From contig NZ_WBYM01000001.1 in NCBI RefSeq assembly GCF_013283365.1, forward strand, positions 372,001 to 436,000: a DNA stretch of 64,000 nucleotides, given 5' to 3'. The stretch's first letter is position 1. Each line of letters begins with the position of its first letter. A program made the translations under genes and the position numbers. Of the stretch, positions 18,301 through 26,756 are shown piece after piece. The notes under the pieces were generated by a model that ran no database searches, was not told the origin of the DNA, and worked only from the letters and a program-made list of their open reading frames with translations. This stretch comes from Marinobacterium sp. xm-d-530. Its GTDB lineage: Bacteria; Pseudomonadota; Gammaproteobacteria; Pseudomonadales; Balneatricaceae.

Positions 18301-19128
18301 CTTATCTCACTCGACACCATCAAATTGATTGAGTTCAGTAACGGTGAACAGATGAATCTATCGGACATTGCCCAGCAGACGCTTGCGACCAGCAACGGCG
18401 ATGATCATATCCAAGGCTTAGCCTCTGCTGATGTCATCAGTGGTCATGGTGGCGACGATACTATCTCCGGCGGTGGCGGCGATGATCTTATCCACGGAGA
18501 TCAGAACAACGATCTCATCTATGGCGATTCCGGCGATGACGAACTATTTGGTGATCAGGGAGAAGATCGTCTGCATGGCGGTAGCGGTTCGGACCACCTG
18601 TTTGGCGGCAACGAGTCGGATCAACTTTATGGTGGATCCGGAAACGATAAGCTATCAGGCGACAACGGCACGGATCATCTCTTTGGGGGCAGTGGCCAAG
18701 ACAGGCTTATGGGCGGCAATGGCGATGACCAGTTAACCGGCGGTAAAGGGGATGACCTGCTGGAAGGCGGAAAAGGCGATGATACTTACATTATTCGAGC
18801 GGATGATGGATCTGACCAAATAGTGGATAGCAGTGGGAGTGATACGCTTGTATTGGAAGGCATCAATTGGGAGCGTCTTCAGTTGGAGATGCTTAATGAT
18901 TCGCTACTGATAAAAGACCGTAATTCCAGCACCGAGGTGACTATACAATCGGGAAATAAAGGAGCCATTGAGAGAATAGAAACAGAGGATGGCTGGGCTA
19001 ACATGGCTGATATCAACACCATCATTCATGCGATTGCTCAGTTTGACGCGCTCGATGAAGAGGAGGTGACGTTAGAAGATAGAAACTCTCTCAACAACAC
19101 CTTAGCAACCGCTTGGCATAGTGAGTGA
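15382..19128 (+). CDS. RTX exoprotein with FrpC-like calcium-binding region
   Basis: The 1248-residue acidic protein is the probable cargo of the secretion system. After a helical N-terminus (1-170) comes a region with LVLDLDGDGVET (about 182) and two EF-hand-like calcium loops (IDLNNNGKIDDGTELF; YDSNSDGVIDEFD, about 261), typical of FrpC-like proteins. RTX nonapeptide blocks (GGxGxDxLx) occur at about 585-610, 716-740, 850-910 and 1004-1136, separated by beta-rich spacers. There is no N-terminal signal peptide; the secretion signal would lie in the last 60-100 residues. No catalytic domain was recognised. Bacteriocin, adhesin and cytotoxin are all open. Confidence 0.88.
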   Translation: MSNLREELLDVFELAKSIKSFDDAIGIFESKDSTPLQAAAAGIALIGATIDTIPDNNKSTLLKVIQHHFASLTFASSIADTLDKHKEGTANLSDYISTLGSILYAIPTPQTRLLGSILTSYPLATDLGEHLAEQGALDPIFDMILHQPDVELTWNDWEFAANDQYVEAPSFANAESITSPLVLDLDGDGVETIGIDQGVYFDHAGDGFAEKTGWVSPDDGVLAIDLNNNGKIDDGTELFGNNTELSIGETAANGFEALKEYDSNSDGVIDEFDRDFQALKVWQDLNLDGQTQEFELKTLEELGITSINLDYSEDSQQQQGNHFIQTSSFANTNSPSNELVDVWFQTDETQSIYQDSTQTADDLINYPDIKGWGYVANLQQVMAHNTELKSMVDQFIQESDPAARSALVNEIIYQWTGVADVDPYSRDPSRIYGHVMDARQLEALEELTAKDYVGTWCWGEHDPNPHGRAAPVLIAQFKAFSDYVEGQLNAQTHYAEAFDLIGVKFDSSTGQFAPDTENFEAHLQSLIDQNDLSQANLLFKTVQQLSSLSPAYDVVIDDLKEHPTLAPWLIDSQITGTDASETLTGSNADDLITGGLGDDRLFGGVGNDIYHYSIGDGSDQIYDSQGDDVLLFGEGISADNLLFERGISHIDIHLLNEDGAKSGAAIRLENVFDFDGSLQEGTIETLRFYDGKALNLSEVITHFSTKGGNSDDYLFGSDLADTLQGNQGNDTVYGGSGDDLYLFTQGDGQDTYIEHSGRDTIRIVGIEQSDQLTLRRIGTSGEDLLIQFSDQNGQLTGDQITIKQVYDKGIITPNLIETIELVNAEGVSTQLSIFELNSLYQSLDSNRLYGLEGDDRLQGADANEYLEGAGGDDHLIGNRGDDHLSGGEGGDLLVGGEGADVLQGGKGKDTYLFSRGHGQDVINNRDRDSIDRVLFDSTISKKQVDISRINDDLLIETGQLGDLITVKSFFNGDLISLDTIKLIEFSNGEQMNLSDIAQQTLATSNGDDHIQGLASADVISGHGGDDTISGGGGDDLIHGDQNNDLIYGDSGDDELFGDQGEDRLHGGSGSDHLFGGNESDQLYGGSGNDKLSGDNGTDHLFGGSGQDRLMGGNGDDQLTGGKGDDLLEGGKGDDTYIIRADDGSDQIVDSSGSDTLVLEGINWERLQLEMLNDSLLIKDRNSSTEVTIQSGNKGAIERIETEDGWANMADINTIIHAIAQFDALDEEEVTLEDRNSLNNTLATAWHSE

Positions 19129-19143
19129 TATTGATCGTAGACA

Positions 19144-19172
19144 AGAGGGTCAGACCGAAAGGTCTGCTCCCT
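19144..19172 (+). terminator. Possible terminator after the RTX gene
   Basis: A long hairpin (GAGGG-T-CAGACC, loop GAAA, GGTCTG-CT-CCCTC) lies 16 bases after the RTX stop. There is no T-run, so it may be an mRNA 3' stabiliser rather than a terminator. Confidence 0.45.
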
Positions 19173-19205
19173 CAAGTTACCTCTGAGGTGAATTCTATTT
19201 AGATA

Positions 19206-19227
19206 AAGTGATACAATTGTATCACTT
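19206..19227 (+). promoter_or_regulatory. 22-bp palindromic operator of the Phd/ParE pair
   Basis: AAGTGATACAA/TTGTATCACTT is a perfect 22-base palindrome 18 bases before the antitoxin start. It contains a -10-like TACAAT (19212-19217). It is the natural site for autorepression by the antitoxin. Confidence 0.7.
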
Positions 19228-19245
19228 AAATCTTAGGGGTTATCT

Positions 19246-19503
19246 ATGAAAACAGAGTTAGTAACCAACCTTAAAAGGCACGCGACTAAAATTCTTAGTG
19301 AGTTGCATGTCAACAAGGAGCCTATCTTGATTACAGAACATGGACAGCCTTCGGCCTACCTAGTAGACGTAGAAGATTACGAGTACATGCAAAACCGATT
19401 GGCTTTGCTTGAAGCGATTGCGCTTGGTGAAAAAGACCTTGCAGAAGGCAAAGTTCATACTCAAGCTGAAGTAGAAGCTAAGTTGGATAAATGGCTAAGC
19501 TAA
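19246..19503 (+). CDS. Phd/YefM-family antitoxin
   Basis: The 85-residue protein matches the Phd/YefM antitoxin pattern: TNLKRHATKILSEL, then PILITEHGQPSAYLVDVEDYEYM, and a charged C-terminal tail. It differs clearly from the antitoxin at 5766-6044, so this is an independent pair rather than a recent duplicate. It would bind the palindrome just upstream. The downstream toxin gene overlaps it by 13 bases. Confidence 0.85.
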   Translation: MKTELVTNLKRHATKILSELHVNKEPILITEHGQPSAYLVDVEDYEYMQNRLALLEAIALGEKDLAEGKVHTQAEVEAKLDKWLS

Positions 19504-19805
19504 TCTGGACAGAAAAAGCGATCGATGACCTTTCAGAATTAGCAGAGTATGTGGCTATTAGTGACAGAGCCGCAGCAAAGCAGTTAGTGCAGAGAGTACT
19601 GTCTAGCGTCAGGCGACTGGAACAACATCCTGAATCAGGTCGCCGCTTACCTGAACTTCCATTACAAAACTACAGGGAAGTGATCACTCCACCCTCACGC
19701 ATCGTCTACAGAATAGAGAAGGAAAAAGTATTTGTGATAAGGGTGATACGACAAGAACGCGATTTAAGACGGTTAATGCTAGGGCTTAACACTCATAACC
19801 GATAA
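19491..19805 (+). CDS. ParE-family toxin
   Basis: The 104-residue protein carries the ParE pattern: IWTEKAIDDLSELAEYVAISDRAAAKQL near the N-terminus, LEQHPESGRRLPEL in the middle and VFVIRVIRQERDLRRL at the end. ParE toxins inhibit DNA gyrase. The 13-base overlap with the antitoxin implies translational coupling. Confidence 0.85.
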   Translation: MAKLIWTEKAIDDLSELAEYVAISDRAAAKQLVQRVLSSVRRLEQHPESGRRLPELPLQNYREVITPPSRIVYRIEKEKVFVIRVIRQERDLRRLMLGLNTHNR

Positions 19806-19847
19806 GTCTTTCAAATAAAATCGCGGCCTCAGAAAGACCGCACCAAC

Positions 19848-20435
19848 TTACCGAGTAGCCTCTGCCCTTGCAGCGGCAGCGCCAGCCGCATCGCCGGCCT
19901 GTTCGCGAATCAGTGCCAGTTCACGCCAAAGTTTGCGCTGATAATCGGGAAGTCCCGTTGCAACGGCAACACCTCTTAGCGCAACCTGCTCTGCCTGAAT
20001 CAGATTCAATTGGCGACGTTTAATAGATGCTAAATGTAAATAGACCTGTGGATCGCGCGGTGAGATACGCAGTGCGCGTTCAACTTGGGATTCAGCACCT
20101 GCCAGATCACCTCTGTCTGCGGCCTGTTTTGCTTCGGCGAGGAGTGACACCGTTGCAGAGTTAGAGTTTTCATCAATCGCGAGCGGCTCAGAGGGTGCAA
20201 TTTGAGCGGGCTGCTGTTGTGAAGGTTGAGTCGGTGCAAAGTTCGGTACATCGTAGATGGGTGCAACACTTACATCACCGCGGGGTTCCACCGGAACAAC
20301 CGCACCCGGGGCAACCTTTGCATTGCGTGGCGACACATCACGTTCCTCTACCGGAGTGAGGTAAGGGCTTGGGCCCGCACAGCCGACCAGTAAGGTCAGC
20401 ACAGCTGTAATGGATAAAGATTGGTACAGATTCAT
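19848..20435 (-). CDS. TPR lipoprotein next to PBP1b, LpoP-like
   Basis: The protein has a lipoprotein signal ending in TLLVGC, a proline-rich linker (about 20-80) and tetratricopeptide-like helices in the C-terminal half (AKQAADRGDLAGAESQVERAL). The ATG at 20435 gives a canonical signal peptide; a TTG seven codons upstream is less likely. In Pseudomonas aeruginosa the TPR lipoprotein LpoP is encoded beside mrcB/ponB and activates PBP1b. The same arrangement here, 62 bases downstream of mrcB, supports the same role. The sequence match to LpoP itself could not be checked. Confidence 0.7.
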   Translation of the reverse strand: MNLYQSLSITAVLTLLVGCAGPSPYLTPVEERDVSPRNAKVAPGAVVPVEPRGDVSVAPIYDVPNFAPTQPSQQQPAQIAPSEPLAIDENSNSATVSLLAEAKQAADRGDLAGAESQVERALRISPRDPQVYLHLASIKRRQLNLIQAEQVALRGVAVATGLPDYQRKLWRELALIREQAGDAAGAAAARAEATR

Positions 20436-20497
20436 GAACCGGCTCGACGTTCTCAAGATTAAGACGCACTAAGAATAATCAGTTGATTGCAGAAAAT

Positions 20498-22834
20498 CTA
20501 ATTAAACCAACCTTTGAACCACTCTAATGGCGATTTAATCGCCTCCCCAGGTTTGCGTTTGCCACCACAGTTGACTCGCTGAACCGGTTCTGTTCCTTGA
20601 ATATAGGGAACTGAACGAGCCCCCTCACACTGCTGATCAGTTTGAACATTTTGCGCTGCATCGACCCAAACATACTCCACCTCTCTCGGTTTTAAGGCCA
20701 AATAGGGTTCGGGCTGCTCTCTCTTCATCAGATCCGTCCACACCTTTAATGCGCCACCTGACCCAGTAAAGGGTAAGGTCGCATTGTCATCCCTACCCAC
20801 CCAAACAACGGCTAAACGGCTGCCGGTAAATCCAGCAAACCAACTATCTCTCTGCTGATCGGATGTCCCTGTTTTACCCGCCACATTTAAGTTGCTGGGC
20901 AGCGTTCTGTAGAGGGATCTAGCCGTACCCTCACGAGCCACCGATTGCATAGCATAGTGAATCAGGTGAACCTGTTTAGGATCCACGACTTGATTGAGCT
21001 TAAAGGGGTAGCGAGAGAGCTCTTGCCCATAAGCGTCGGTGACTCGACGAATGGCGCGAAGCGGCATTCTAAACCCATTCGCGGCCAGCGTTTGATAGAC
21101 CTGTGCCACTTCAATAGGGGCCAAGTTAAGCGCTCCCAATAGCAGTGATGGGTAGGGTTTGATCTCTGAATCAACACCTAGACGCTTCAGCATATCGATG
21201 ACCGAATCGACTCCTATATCCAAGCCTAGGCGTGCAGAAGAGAGATTGTAAGAGCGTGAAATCGCTTCGTATAGAGGCACCATACCCTTCTCTTTGCCGT
21301 CAAAGTTCTCAGGTGACCAGACAGACCCATCCGGCTGCTGCATCTGAAAGGCGCTGTCTTCGATAAGAGTCGTGAGTGTGTACCCCTTCTCTAACGCGGC
21401 CAAGAAGGTCGCCGGTTTAACTAGGGAGCCAATCGGACGGCGAGCATCTAAGGCCCGGTTAAACCCAGCAAATCGGGCATTACGTCCACCAATGACCGCC
21501 AACAGCTCACCGGTTTGCGGATCGGTGACTACCGTTGCGCCCTGCAGAGGCTGTGCTTTTTTGCCATACTGTTTTTCTAACAACGCGATGCGTTCACTTA
21601 ACGCCGAAGCCGCATGCTGCTGCACTGAAGGATCCAGTGCCGTGAAAATACGAATCCCCTCAGAATTCAAATCCTCTTCGCGATACTCCTGTCGAAGCTG
21701 TCGTTTCACCACATCCAGGTAGGCTGGGTAAGCCCCTTTTAAACGGGTGCCTCGTTTAATGACATCGAGCGGCTGTTGTATCGCACGCTGGTACTGATTT
21801 GAGCTGATCATCGCTTGATCCAACAGCAGTTTCAGTACCAGATCACGGCGTTTTAGGGCTCTCTCTGGGTGACGCCGAGGATCATAGTACGAGGGCCCTT
21901 TAACCAAACCCGCTAGCAGCGCAATGTGATGCAGCTCGAGTTCAGCGGCGGGACGGCCGAAGTAGAAGAGGCTACCTTGACCAAAACCGTGGATCGCACG
22001 CGCGCCGTCCTGTCCCAGATAAACCTCATTAAGATAGGCCTCAAGAATTTCATCTTTCTCGTAGTGTAGATCCAGTAAAACGGCCATCGGCAGTTCAAGC
22101 AGTTTACGCGAGAGGGTTCTCTCGGAGGTTAAATAGAAGTTCTTGATCAGCTGCTGAGTGAGGGTACTCCCCCCCTGCACAAATCGACCCGCACGAAGAT
22201 TGACCCACATCGCTCGAGCAATGCCCTTCAAAGAGATACCGAAATGATCGTAAAAGGCCCGATCTTCAACAGCAACTAAGGCCTGGGGCAGTAGACTGGG
22301 AACATCTTGAATACGCACCAGTTCACGATCTTCATTATCACCGGGGTAGATCCCCCCTATCAGCACTGGCTCTAAACGCGCCAGCGTCATGGAGCGATTG
22401 TTGGCATCCATCAAACGAGCTATCTGCCCTTGCTGGAAGCTAAGAGTGACGCGCTTAGATCGTTCAGCGCCCTCAGGAAAATCAAAGCCACGGGTATAGA
22501 TGTCGGCTCGATTGGCACTGACTCGCGCCGTGCCAGGTCGATTGACCTGATTACCAATGCTGTAACCCAGCGCTTTTAATTCAAGTTGCAAAGCCGCAGA
22601 GTCCAAGCGTTGGCCTGGGTAGAGTTCTAATGGGCGTGCATAGACCTTAGCCGGCAGCGACCAGCGTTTGCCTTCAAACTTTTCACGCACCTGCGCATCG
22701 AGGTAGACCAGACCCACCGCGGCAACAACGGTAGCGACTAACCCCAGTTTAAAAAGAAACCAAAACAGCGATTTAACCCAACTGCGGCTCGATTTTGCTT
22801 TGGTTTGCTTAGATTGATGTCTCTTTTTTGTCAT
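20498..22834 (-). CDS. mrcB: Bifunctional penicillin-binding protein 1B
   Basis: The 778-residue class A PBP has a basic cytoplasmic N-terminus, one membrane helix (about 25-45), a UB2H-like region, a GT51 glycosyltransferase domain with the catalytic Glu in AVEDRAFYDHFG (about 189) and GGSTLTQQLIKN, and a transpeptidase domain with SLVK (about 470), SYN (in SRSYNLSSA) and KTGT (about 653). It polymerises and crosslinks peptidoglycan in the periplasm. The length is typical. The LpoP-like activator gene follows downstream. Confidence 0.95.
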   Translation of the reverse strand: MTKKRHQSKQTKAKSSRSWVKSLFWFLFKLGLVATVVAAVGLVYLDAQVREKFEGKRWSLPAKVYARPLELYPGQRLDSAALQLELKALGYSIGNQVNRPGTARVSANRADIYTRGFDFPEGAERSKRVTLSFQQGQIARLMDANNRSMTLARLEPVLIGGIYPGDNEDRELVRIQDVPSLLPQALVAVEDRAFYDHFGISLKGIARAMWVNLRAGRFVQGGSTLTQQLIKNFYLTSERTLSRKLLELPMAVLLDLHYEKDEILEAYLNEVYLGQDGARAIHGFGQGSLFYFGRPAAELELHHIALLAGLVKGPSYYDPRRHPERALKRRDLVLKLLLDQAMISSNQYQRAIQQPLDVIKRGTRLKGAYPAYLDVVKRQLRQEYREEDLNSEGIRIFTALDPSVQQHAASALSERIALLEKQYGKKAQPLQGATVVTDPQTGELLAVIGGRNARFAGFNRALDARRPIGSLVKPATFLAALEKGYTLTTLIEDSAFQMQQPDGSVWSPENFDGKEKGMVPLYEAISRSYNLSSARLGLDIGVDSVIDMLKRLGVDSEIKPYPSLLLGALNLAPIEVAQVYQTLAANGFRMPLRAIRRVTDAYGQELSRYPFKLNQVVDPKQVHLIHYAMQSVAREGTARSLYRTLPSNLNVAGKTGTSDQQRDSWFAGFTGSRLAVVWVGRDDNATLPFTGSGGALKVWTDLMKREQPEPYLALKPREVEYVWVDAAQNVQTDQQCEGARSVPYIQGTEPVQRVNCGGKRKPGEAIKSPLEWFKGWFN

Positions 22835-22914
22835 CTTCTCAGTATAATCTTCGACCCGCTGGCGCGTATCTCGTTAGGCCAGCTTATGTTTAGTAAGGGC
22901 AGTTTAGTCGAACT

Positions 22915-24459
22915 ATGGAATCCACGCTGGTAAACAATCTACTCAATCCAGCTTGCTACCCGCATGAGGTGAGCGAGTTTGAAGTGATTGAGACGCACAT
23001 CGCGTGGCTTATCAGAACCGGCGAGTTCGTCTACAAAATCAAAAAGCCGGTCAACTTTGGATTTTTAGATTTTACTACACTTGAGAAGCGAAAGTACTTT
23101 TGTGAGGAGGAACTTCGCCTCAATCAACGTCTTTCTGAAAATACCTATCTAGAAGTTGTGGCTATCGGCGGTACTGAGACCGATCCAGTGATTGGAGCGA
23201 CAGGTGAGCCGATCGAATACGCCGTCAAAATGCGTGAGTTTGCTTCAGGGCTACTGCTCTCCGAGCTACTAAACGTCTACAAATTCGACCCCAACTGGAT
23301 CGATAAACTGGCTGATAAAATTGCTGACTTCCATCAGCGCGCACCCATTGTTGCCCCCGGAAGTCCATGGGGTGAACCCGATAGCATTGCCGCCATTTCC
23401 GAAGATAACTACAGGGACATCGATCGTTCGCTTATTCCCGAAGAGGATGCCAAAGAGCTCGACCGTCTTTGGCAGCACATTAAAGATCGTTACCAACTGC
23501 TTGAACCCTTAATGCGTCGTCGCAAGCTCGATGGCTCGATTCGTGAGTGTCACGGTGATCTTCACCTGGGCAACATCACCTTAGATGGTGATTCACTCCT
23601 CGTGTTTGACTGCATTGAGTTCAACCTAGAGTTCCGTTGGATCGATAAGATGTCGGACCTTGGCTTCCTGTTGATGGACCTAGAGGCTAACGGCCACCCT
23701 CGTTGGGCGAACCGTTGTCTTAACCGCTATATGGAGATCACCGGCGATTACGAAGGGTTAATTCTACTGCCCTACTACAAAGCGCACCGCGCGATGGTAC
23801 GAGCGAAAGTCGCCATGTTGGGCGAGAAACCCAATCTTGCTGAGTTCCAACACTACCTTAAACTGACCGCCGAATACGCGGCTGCGCCACTACCGATGTT
23901 GGTGATGATGCAGGGGATTAGCGGCTCCGGTAAATCACATATCTCTAGCAAATTAGCCGAGCTGATCTCCGGTGTTCGTGTACGATCAAGTGCTGAGCGT
24001 AAAAAGATCTATCGCAAAGCGTCTCGCGAAGGTGAAAGCCTTGAGATGTACGGTGCAGACATGAATATGCGCACTTTCCTAGAGATGAAGCGCGTCTCTG
24101 GCATTCTGTTAGAAGCGGGCCAGACTCTGATTCTGGATGCCGCATACATTCGCCAACGTTCACGTCGACAGTTTCTGCAACTGGCCGAAGAGCTGGGCTG
24201 CCCAGCACGAATCATCGCTTGTGAACCCCCAGAAAAGGTCATCGAGGCGCGCCTGGCTAAACGATCTGAAGAGCGTGAAGACCCAACAGATGCAACTATT
24301 GAAGTGATGCAAGCGCAAAAACGCGTCGCTGAGCCATTAAGTGAAGAGGAAGAGAAGATCGCCCTTCACATCGATACCAGCGAAGAGAATGCGCACCTTA
24401 AGATCATTCAATACTTGATTGATCAGAAGCTGCTACCAGAGACGGTAAACTGCGGATAA
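22915..24459 (+). CDS. APH-like kinase fused to a P-loop NTPase
   Basis: The 514-residue protein joins an aminoglycoside-phosphotransferase-like domain (about 1-300, with CHGDLHLGNI near 212 and the metal motif VFDCIEFN) to a C-terminal P-loop kinase-like domain (GISGSGKSH near 333). This two-domain family is widespread in Proteobacteria and its substrate is not established. There is no reason to expect antibiotic resistance. It is divergent from mrcB with an 80-base gap and overlaps the 3' end of the ABC-like gene by 37 bases tail to tail. Confidence 0.85.
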   Translation: MESTLVNNLLNPACYPHEVSEFEVIETHIAWLIRTGEFVYKIKKPVNFGFLDFTTLEKRKYFCEEELRLNQRLSENTYLEVVAIGGTETDPVIGATGEPIEYAVKMREFASGLLLSELLNVYKFDPNWIDKLADKIADFHQRAPIVAPGSPWGEPDSIAAISEDNYRDIDRSLIPEEDAKELDRLWQHIKDRYQLLEPLMRRRKLDGSIRECHGDLHLGNITLDGDSLLVFDCIEFNLEFRWIDKMSDLGFLLMDLEANGHPRWANRCLNRYMEITGDYEGLILLPYYKAHRAMVRAKVAMLGEKPNLAEFQHYLKLTAEYAAAPLPMLVMMQGISGSGKSHISSKLAELISGVRVRSSAERKKIYRKASREGESLEMYGADMNMRTFLEMKRVSGILLEAGQTLILDAAYIRQRSRRQFLQLAEELGCPARIIACEPPEKVIEARLAKRSEEREDPTDATIEVMQAQKRVAEPLSEEEEKIALHIDTSEENAHLKIIQYLIDQKLLPETVNCG

Positions 24460-25049
24460 CCCTCCTCAGTGGGCTCTGCACTCTCGACTTCCACCTCGAA
24501 CAGTTGCCTTAAGTGAGCGACCGTTAGAACAGAGTGGTCACCCTCGACAACAGAGTCTTGGGTGCCAAGTAAGTAAAAGTAATCCCCCATTCGTGAAGCT
24601 AAACTCGCCTCTTGCAGGGTCACTACAACCGCATAGCCCTCCTCTTTAAACGATCTAAGTAGCTCCCCTGCCCGACGTTTAAACTCGGCATCCATTGCAG
24701 TGCAAGGCTCTTCAATTAACATTAGGCTGGGCTCATTGGGGCGACTCACCAAATCACAGGCCAGCTGCACACGCTGTCTCTCGCCTCTCGAGAGCGTTTT
24801 AAAGGGGCGCTGCAATATTGATTCGAGTAACAACTGAGTTTTTACCCTTTCACTGCGCGATTCGAATAAGGCTTCACCAGCACCCGAAGAGTGACCGGCC
24901 TGCAGAAGCAGAGACGAAACATTCATATCAGGATCAAGATTAAACTTTGAGAGAGCCTGACTTAACTCAGGAAAATGGCTAAACAGATCCACGTCGTAGG
25001 CCTGCAAGATGACACTGACTCTGTGACGTTCAAAGGGATGATCAGGCAT
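24423..25049 (-). CDS. ABC-ATPase-like protein without Walker A
   Basis: The 208-residue protein resembles the C-terminal two thirds of an iron/haem/B12-type ABC ATPase. It has a Q-loop-like start (VSVILQAYDVDLF), a near-consensus signature TLSRGERQRVQLACDLV and Walker B LMLIEEPCTAMD, but no Walker A. Only 43 bases separate its start from the Rieske gene, so no upstream P-loop can be hidden by a frameshift. No permease or binding-protein gene is next to it. It is either a decayed ATPase or a protein that has taken on another role. Confidence 0.65.
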   Translation of the reverse strand: MPDHPFERHRVSVILQAYDVDLFSHFPELSQALSKFNLDPDMNVSSLLLQAGHSSGAGEALFESRSERVKTQLLLESILQRPFKTLSRGERQRVQLACDLVSRPNEPSLMLIEEPCTAMDAEFKRRAGELLRSFKEEGYAVVVTLQEASLASRMGDYFYLLGTQDSVVEGDHSVLTVAHLRQLFEVEVESAEPTEEGYPQFTVSGSSF

Positions 25050-25101
25050 ACCGTTTCTCTCTATAAAGCATTAAAATTTGAAAAAATTTTAGGTGAAACC
25101 C

Positions 25102-25416
25102 ATGATTCTGTGCAGTGTATCGGATTTAGTCGACGGTGAAAGCCGTGGTTTTGAACGGGAGGGCCTATCCCTTTTTGTTGTAAAACAGGGCGACCAACTC
25201 TCAATTTTTAAAAACAGCTGCCCCCATCGCGGAATTCGCCTAGAGTGGCAACCAGACACTTTCTTGGATGTCGAAAAGCAGTTCATCCAATGCGCCACGC
25301 ATGGCGCACTTTTCACGATAAACGAGGGTGAATGCATTGCGGGCCCCTGCCCAGGTGAACGGTTAGAGGCGATCCCCTTTGAAATCATCGACGGGAATAT
25401 TAGGTTAACGATTTAA
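25102..25416 (+). CDS. Rieske-type [2Fe-2S] ferredoxin-like protein
   Basis: The small soluble protein has both Rieske iron-sulfur boxes: CPHRG (C-x-H) and CATHG (C-x-x-H), separated by about 35 residues. The spacing fits stand-alone Rieske proteins of the NirD/ferredoxin type. The ATG at 25102 has AGGTGA five bases upstream; a GTG at 25093 overlaps that site and is less likely. It would transfer electrons in the cytoplasm; the partner is unknown. Confidence 0.85.
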   Translation: MILCSVSDLVDGESRGFEREGLSLFVVKQGDQLSIFKNSCPHRGIRLEWQPDTFLDVEKQFIQCATHGALFTINEGECIAGPCPGERLEAIPFEIIDGNIRLTI

Positions 25417-26585
25417 CCTCTAGTGTCGCTGACAAACTGTTCAATTCGGTTAAGCGCCTCATCGATATTGGCCAAAGAGGTGGTGTAAGCGAAGCGAACA
25501 AATTTGTGCGCCTGATACTCACCAAAATCGGCACCAGGCGTCGCGACCACGCCCGCCCTCTCTAGTAACTCCCAGCACCAACTAAAGCTGTCATCACACA
25601 AGTCTGAAGCATCGGCATAGATATAAAAAGCACCCGCTGGCGTTCTAGGGACTTTAAAACCAATTCGCTTGAGCCCTTCTAACAGGCGATCACGTCGCTG
25701 CTGCAACTCCTCTCTTCGCAACTCGAACAGTTCAATCGCATCAGGTTCGAATGCTCTGAGCGCAGCATACTGAGACAAGGTCGTGGGAGAAATGTAGAGA
25801 TTTTGTGCCATCTTCTCCATTTCAGCCACCGCTGATGCATCCGCTACCAACCAACCCAAGCGCCAGCCCGTCATGCCGAAATATTTTGAAAACGAGTTGA
25901 TCACGATGCAGTTTGTATCGATGCTAAAGGCACTGGGAGTCTCTGCACCGTAGGTTAGGCCGTGGTAGATCTCATCAACAACCAAGGTGCCACCTAAACG
26001 AGAGACCGTTGCTGCAATATTGGCAAGCTCTTGTGGATCGATGACCGCTCCGGTTGGGTTAGCTGGCGAGGCAATAAGAACGCCTGCAGTCTGTTCATCC
26101 CAATGCTGCTCAACCAATTCAGCGGTTAATTGGTAGTTCTGTTCATGATCCACGGGAATAGAGACCGCTTGGGCCTCCACTATGCGCAAAAATTGACGAT
26201 TACAGGGGTAGCCTGGATCGGCCATCAATATCTTTTGATCACGATTGGCTAACAGGGCAAAGGTCAATTGCAGTGCAGCTGAAGCACCTGCTGTGACTAA
26301 CACATTGTCTGCGGCGATCTTCTGCCCGTAACGCTGTTGGTGAAAGGCTGCAATTTTTTCACGAAGAGCCGAAATACCTGCTGCCGGTGTGTAGGTCATA
26401 GGGGTAGTGTCCAGCAGACGTTTTGCCTCCTCGATCACCTGGGGTGCCGCACCAAAATCGGGTTCGCCCGCCCCTAAATGGATGATAGAGCGCCCCTGAT
26501 CGGCTAACGCATGAGCGTGTTTAAGCAGATCCATCACTTTAAAGGATTCAATTAACTGCGAACGCTGACTCCAACTCTTAGACAT
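25413..26585 (-). CDS. Class I/II pyridoxal-phosphate aminotransferase
   Basis: The 390-residue aminotransferase belongs to the AspC/ArAT fold-I group. It has HLGAGEPDFGAAPQV near the N-terminus, ASPANPTGAV in the middle, the PLP lysine in NSFSKYFGMTGWRLGW and FVRFAYTTS near the end. The start at 26585 follows GGGAGGTGAT exactly; the open frame continues 68 codons upstream into the dksA promoter region but that part has no family similarity. The exact amino donor and acceptor cannot be told. Confidence 0.88.
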   Translation of the reverse strand: MSKSWSQRSQLIESFKVMDLLKHAHALADQGRSIIHLGAGEPDFGAAPQVIEEAKRLLDTTPMTYTPAAGISALREKIAAFHQQRYGQKIAADNVLVTAGASAALQLTFALLANRDQKILMADPGYPCNRQFLRIVEAQAVSIPVDHEQNYQLTAELVEQHWDEQTAGVLIASPANPTGAVIDPQELANIAATVSRLGGTLVVDEIYHGLTYGAETPSAFSIDTNCIVINSFSKYFGMTGWRLGWLVADASAVAEMEKMAQNLYISPTTLSQYAALRAFEPDAIELFELRREELQQRRDRLLEGLKRIGFKVPRTPAGAFYIYADASDLCDDSFSWCWELLERAGVVATPGADFGEYQAHKFVRFAYTTSLANIDEALNRIEQFVSDTRG

Positions 26586-26756
26586 ATCACCTCCCGATCG
26601 AATCGACACAGTATACTTGTTACACCAACAGAGACTAGCCATCTTTATACTGTTCTGGTAACTTCGCTGACTTACTAAAAAACGGACTCTCTCGATCCAA
26701 CGTATTACCCAATAATCGAGAGCAATAATACAATCACAGGGTACGAGGCAGACACT

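Noticed and set aside
18577-18588. GGCGGTAGCGGT resembles the ops element
   Set aside because: It lies inside the glycine-rich RTX repeats, differs at the last two bases from ops and is explained by codon use for Gly-Gly-Ser-Gly.
17134-18790. CRISPR-like short repeats
   Set aside because: The periodic 27-base pattern is the coding sequence of RTX nonapeptides, in frame and degenerate.
22915-24459. Aminoglycoside resistance gene
   Set aside because: The APH-like domain belongs to the two-domain kinase/P-loop family found throughout Proteobacteria; nothing suggests antibiotic modification.
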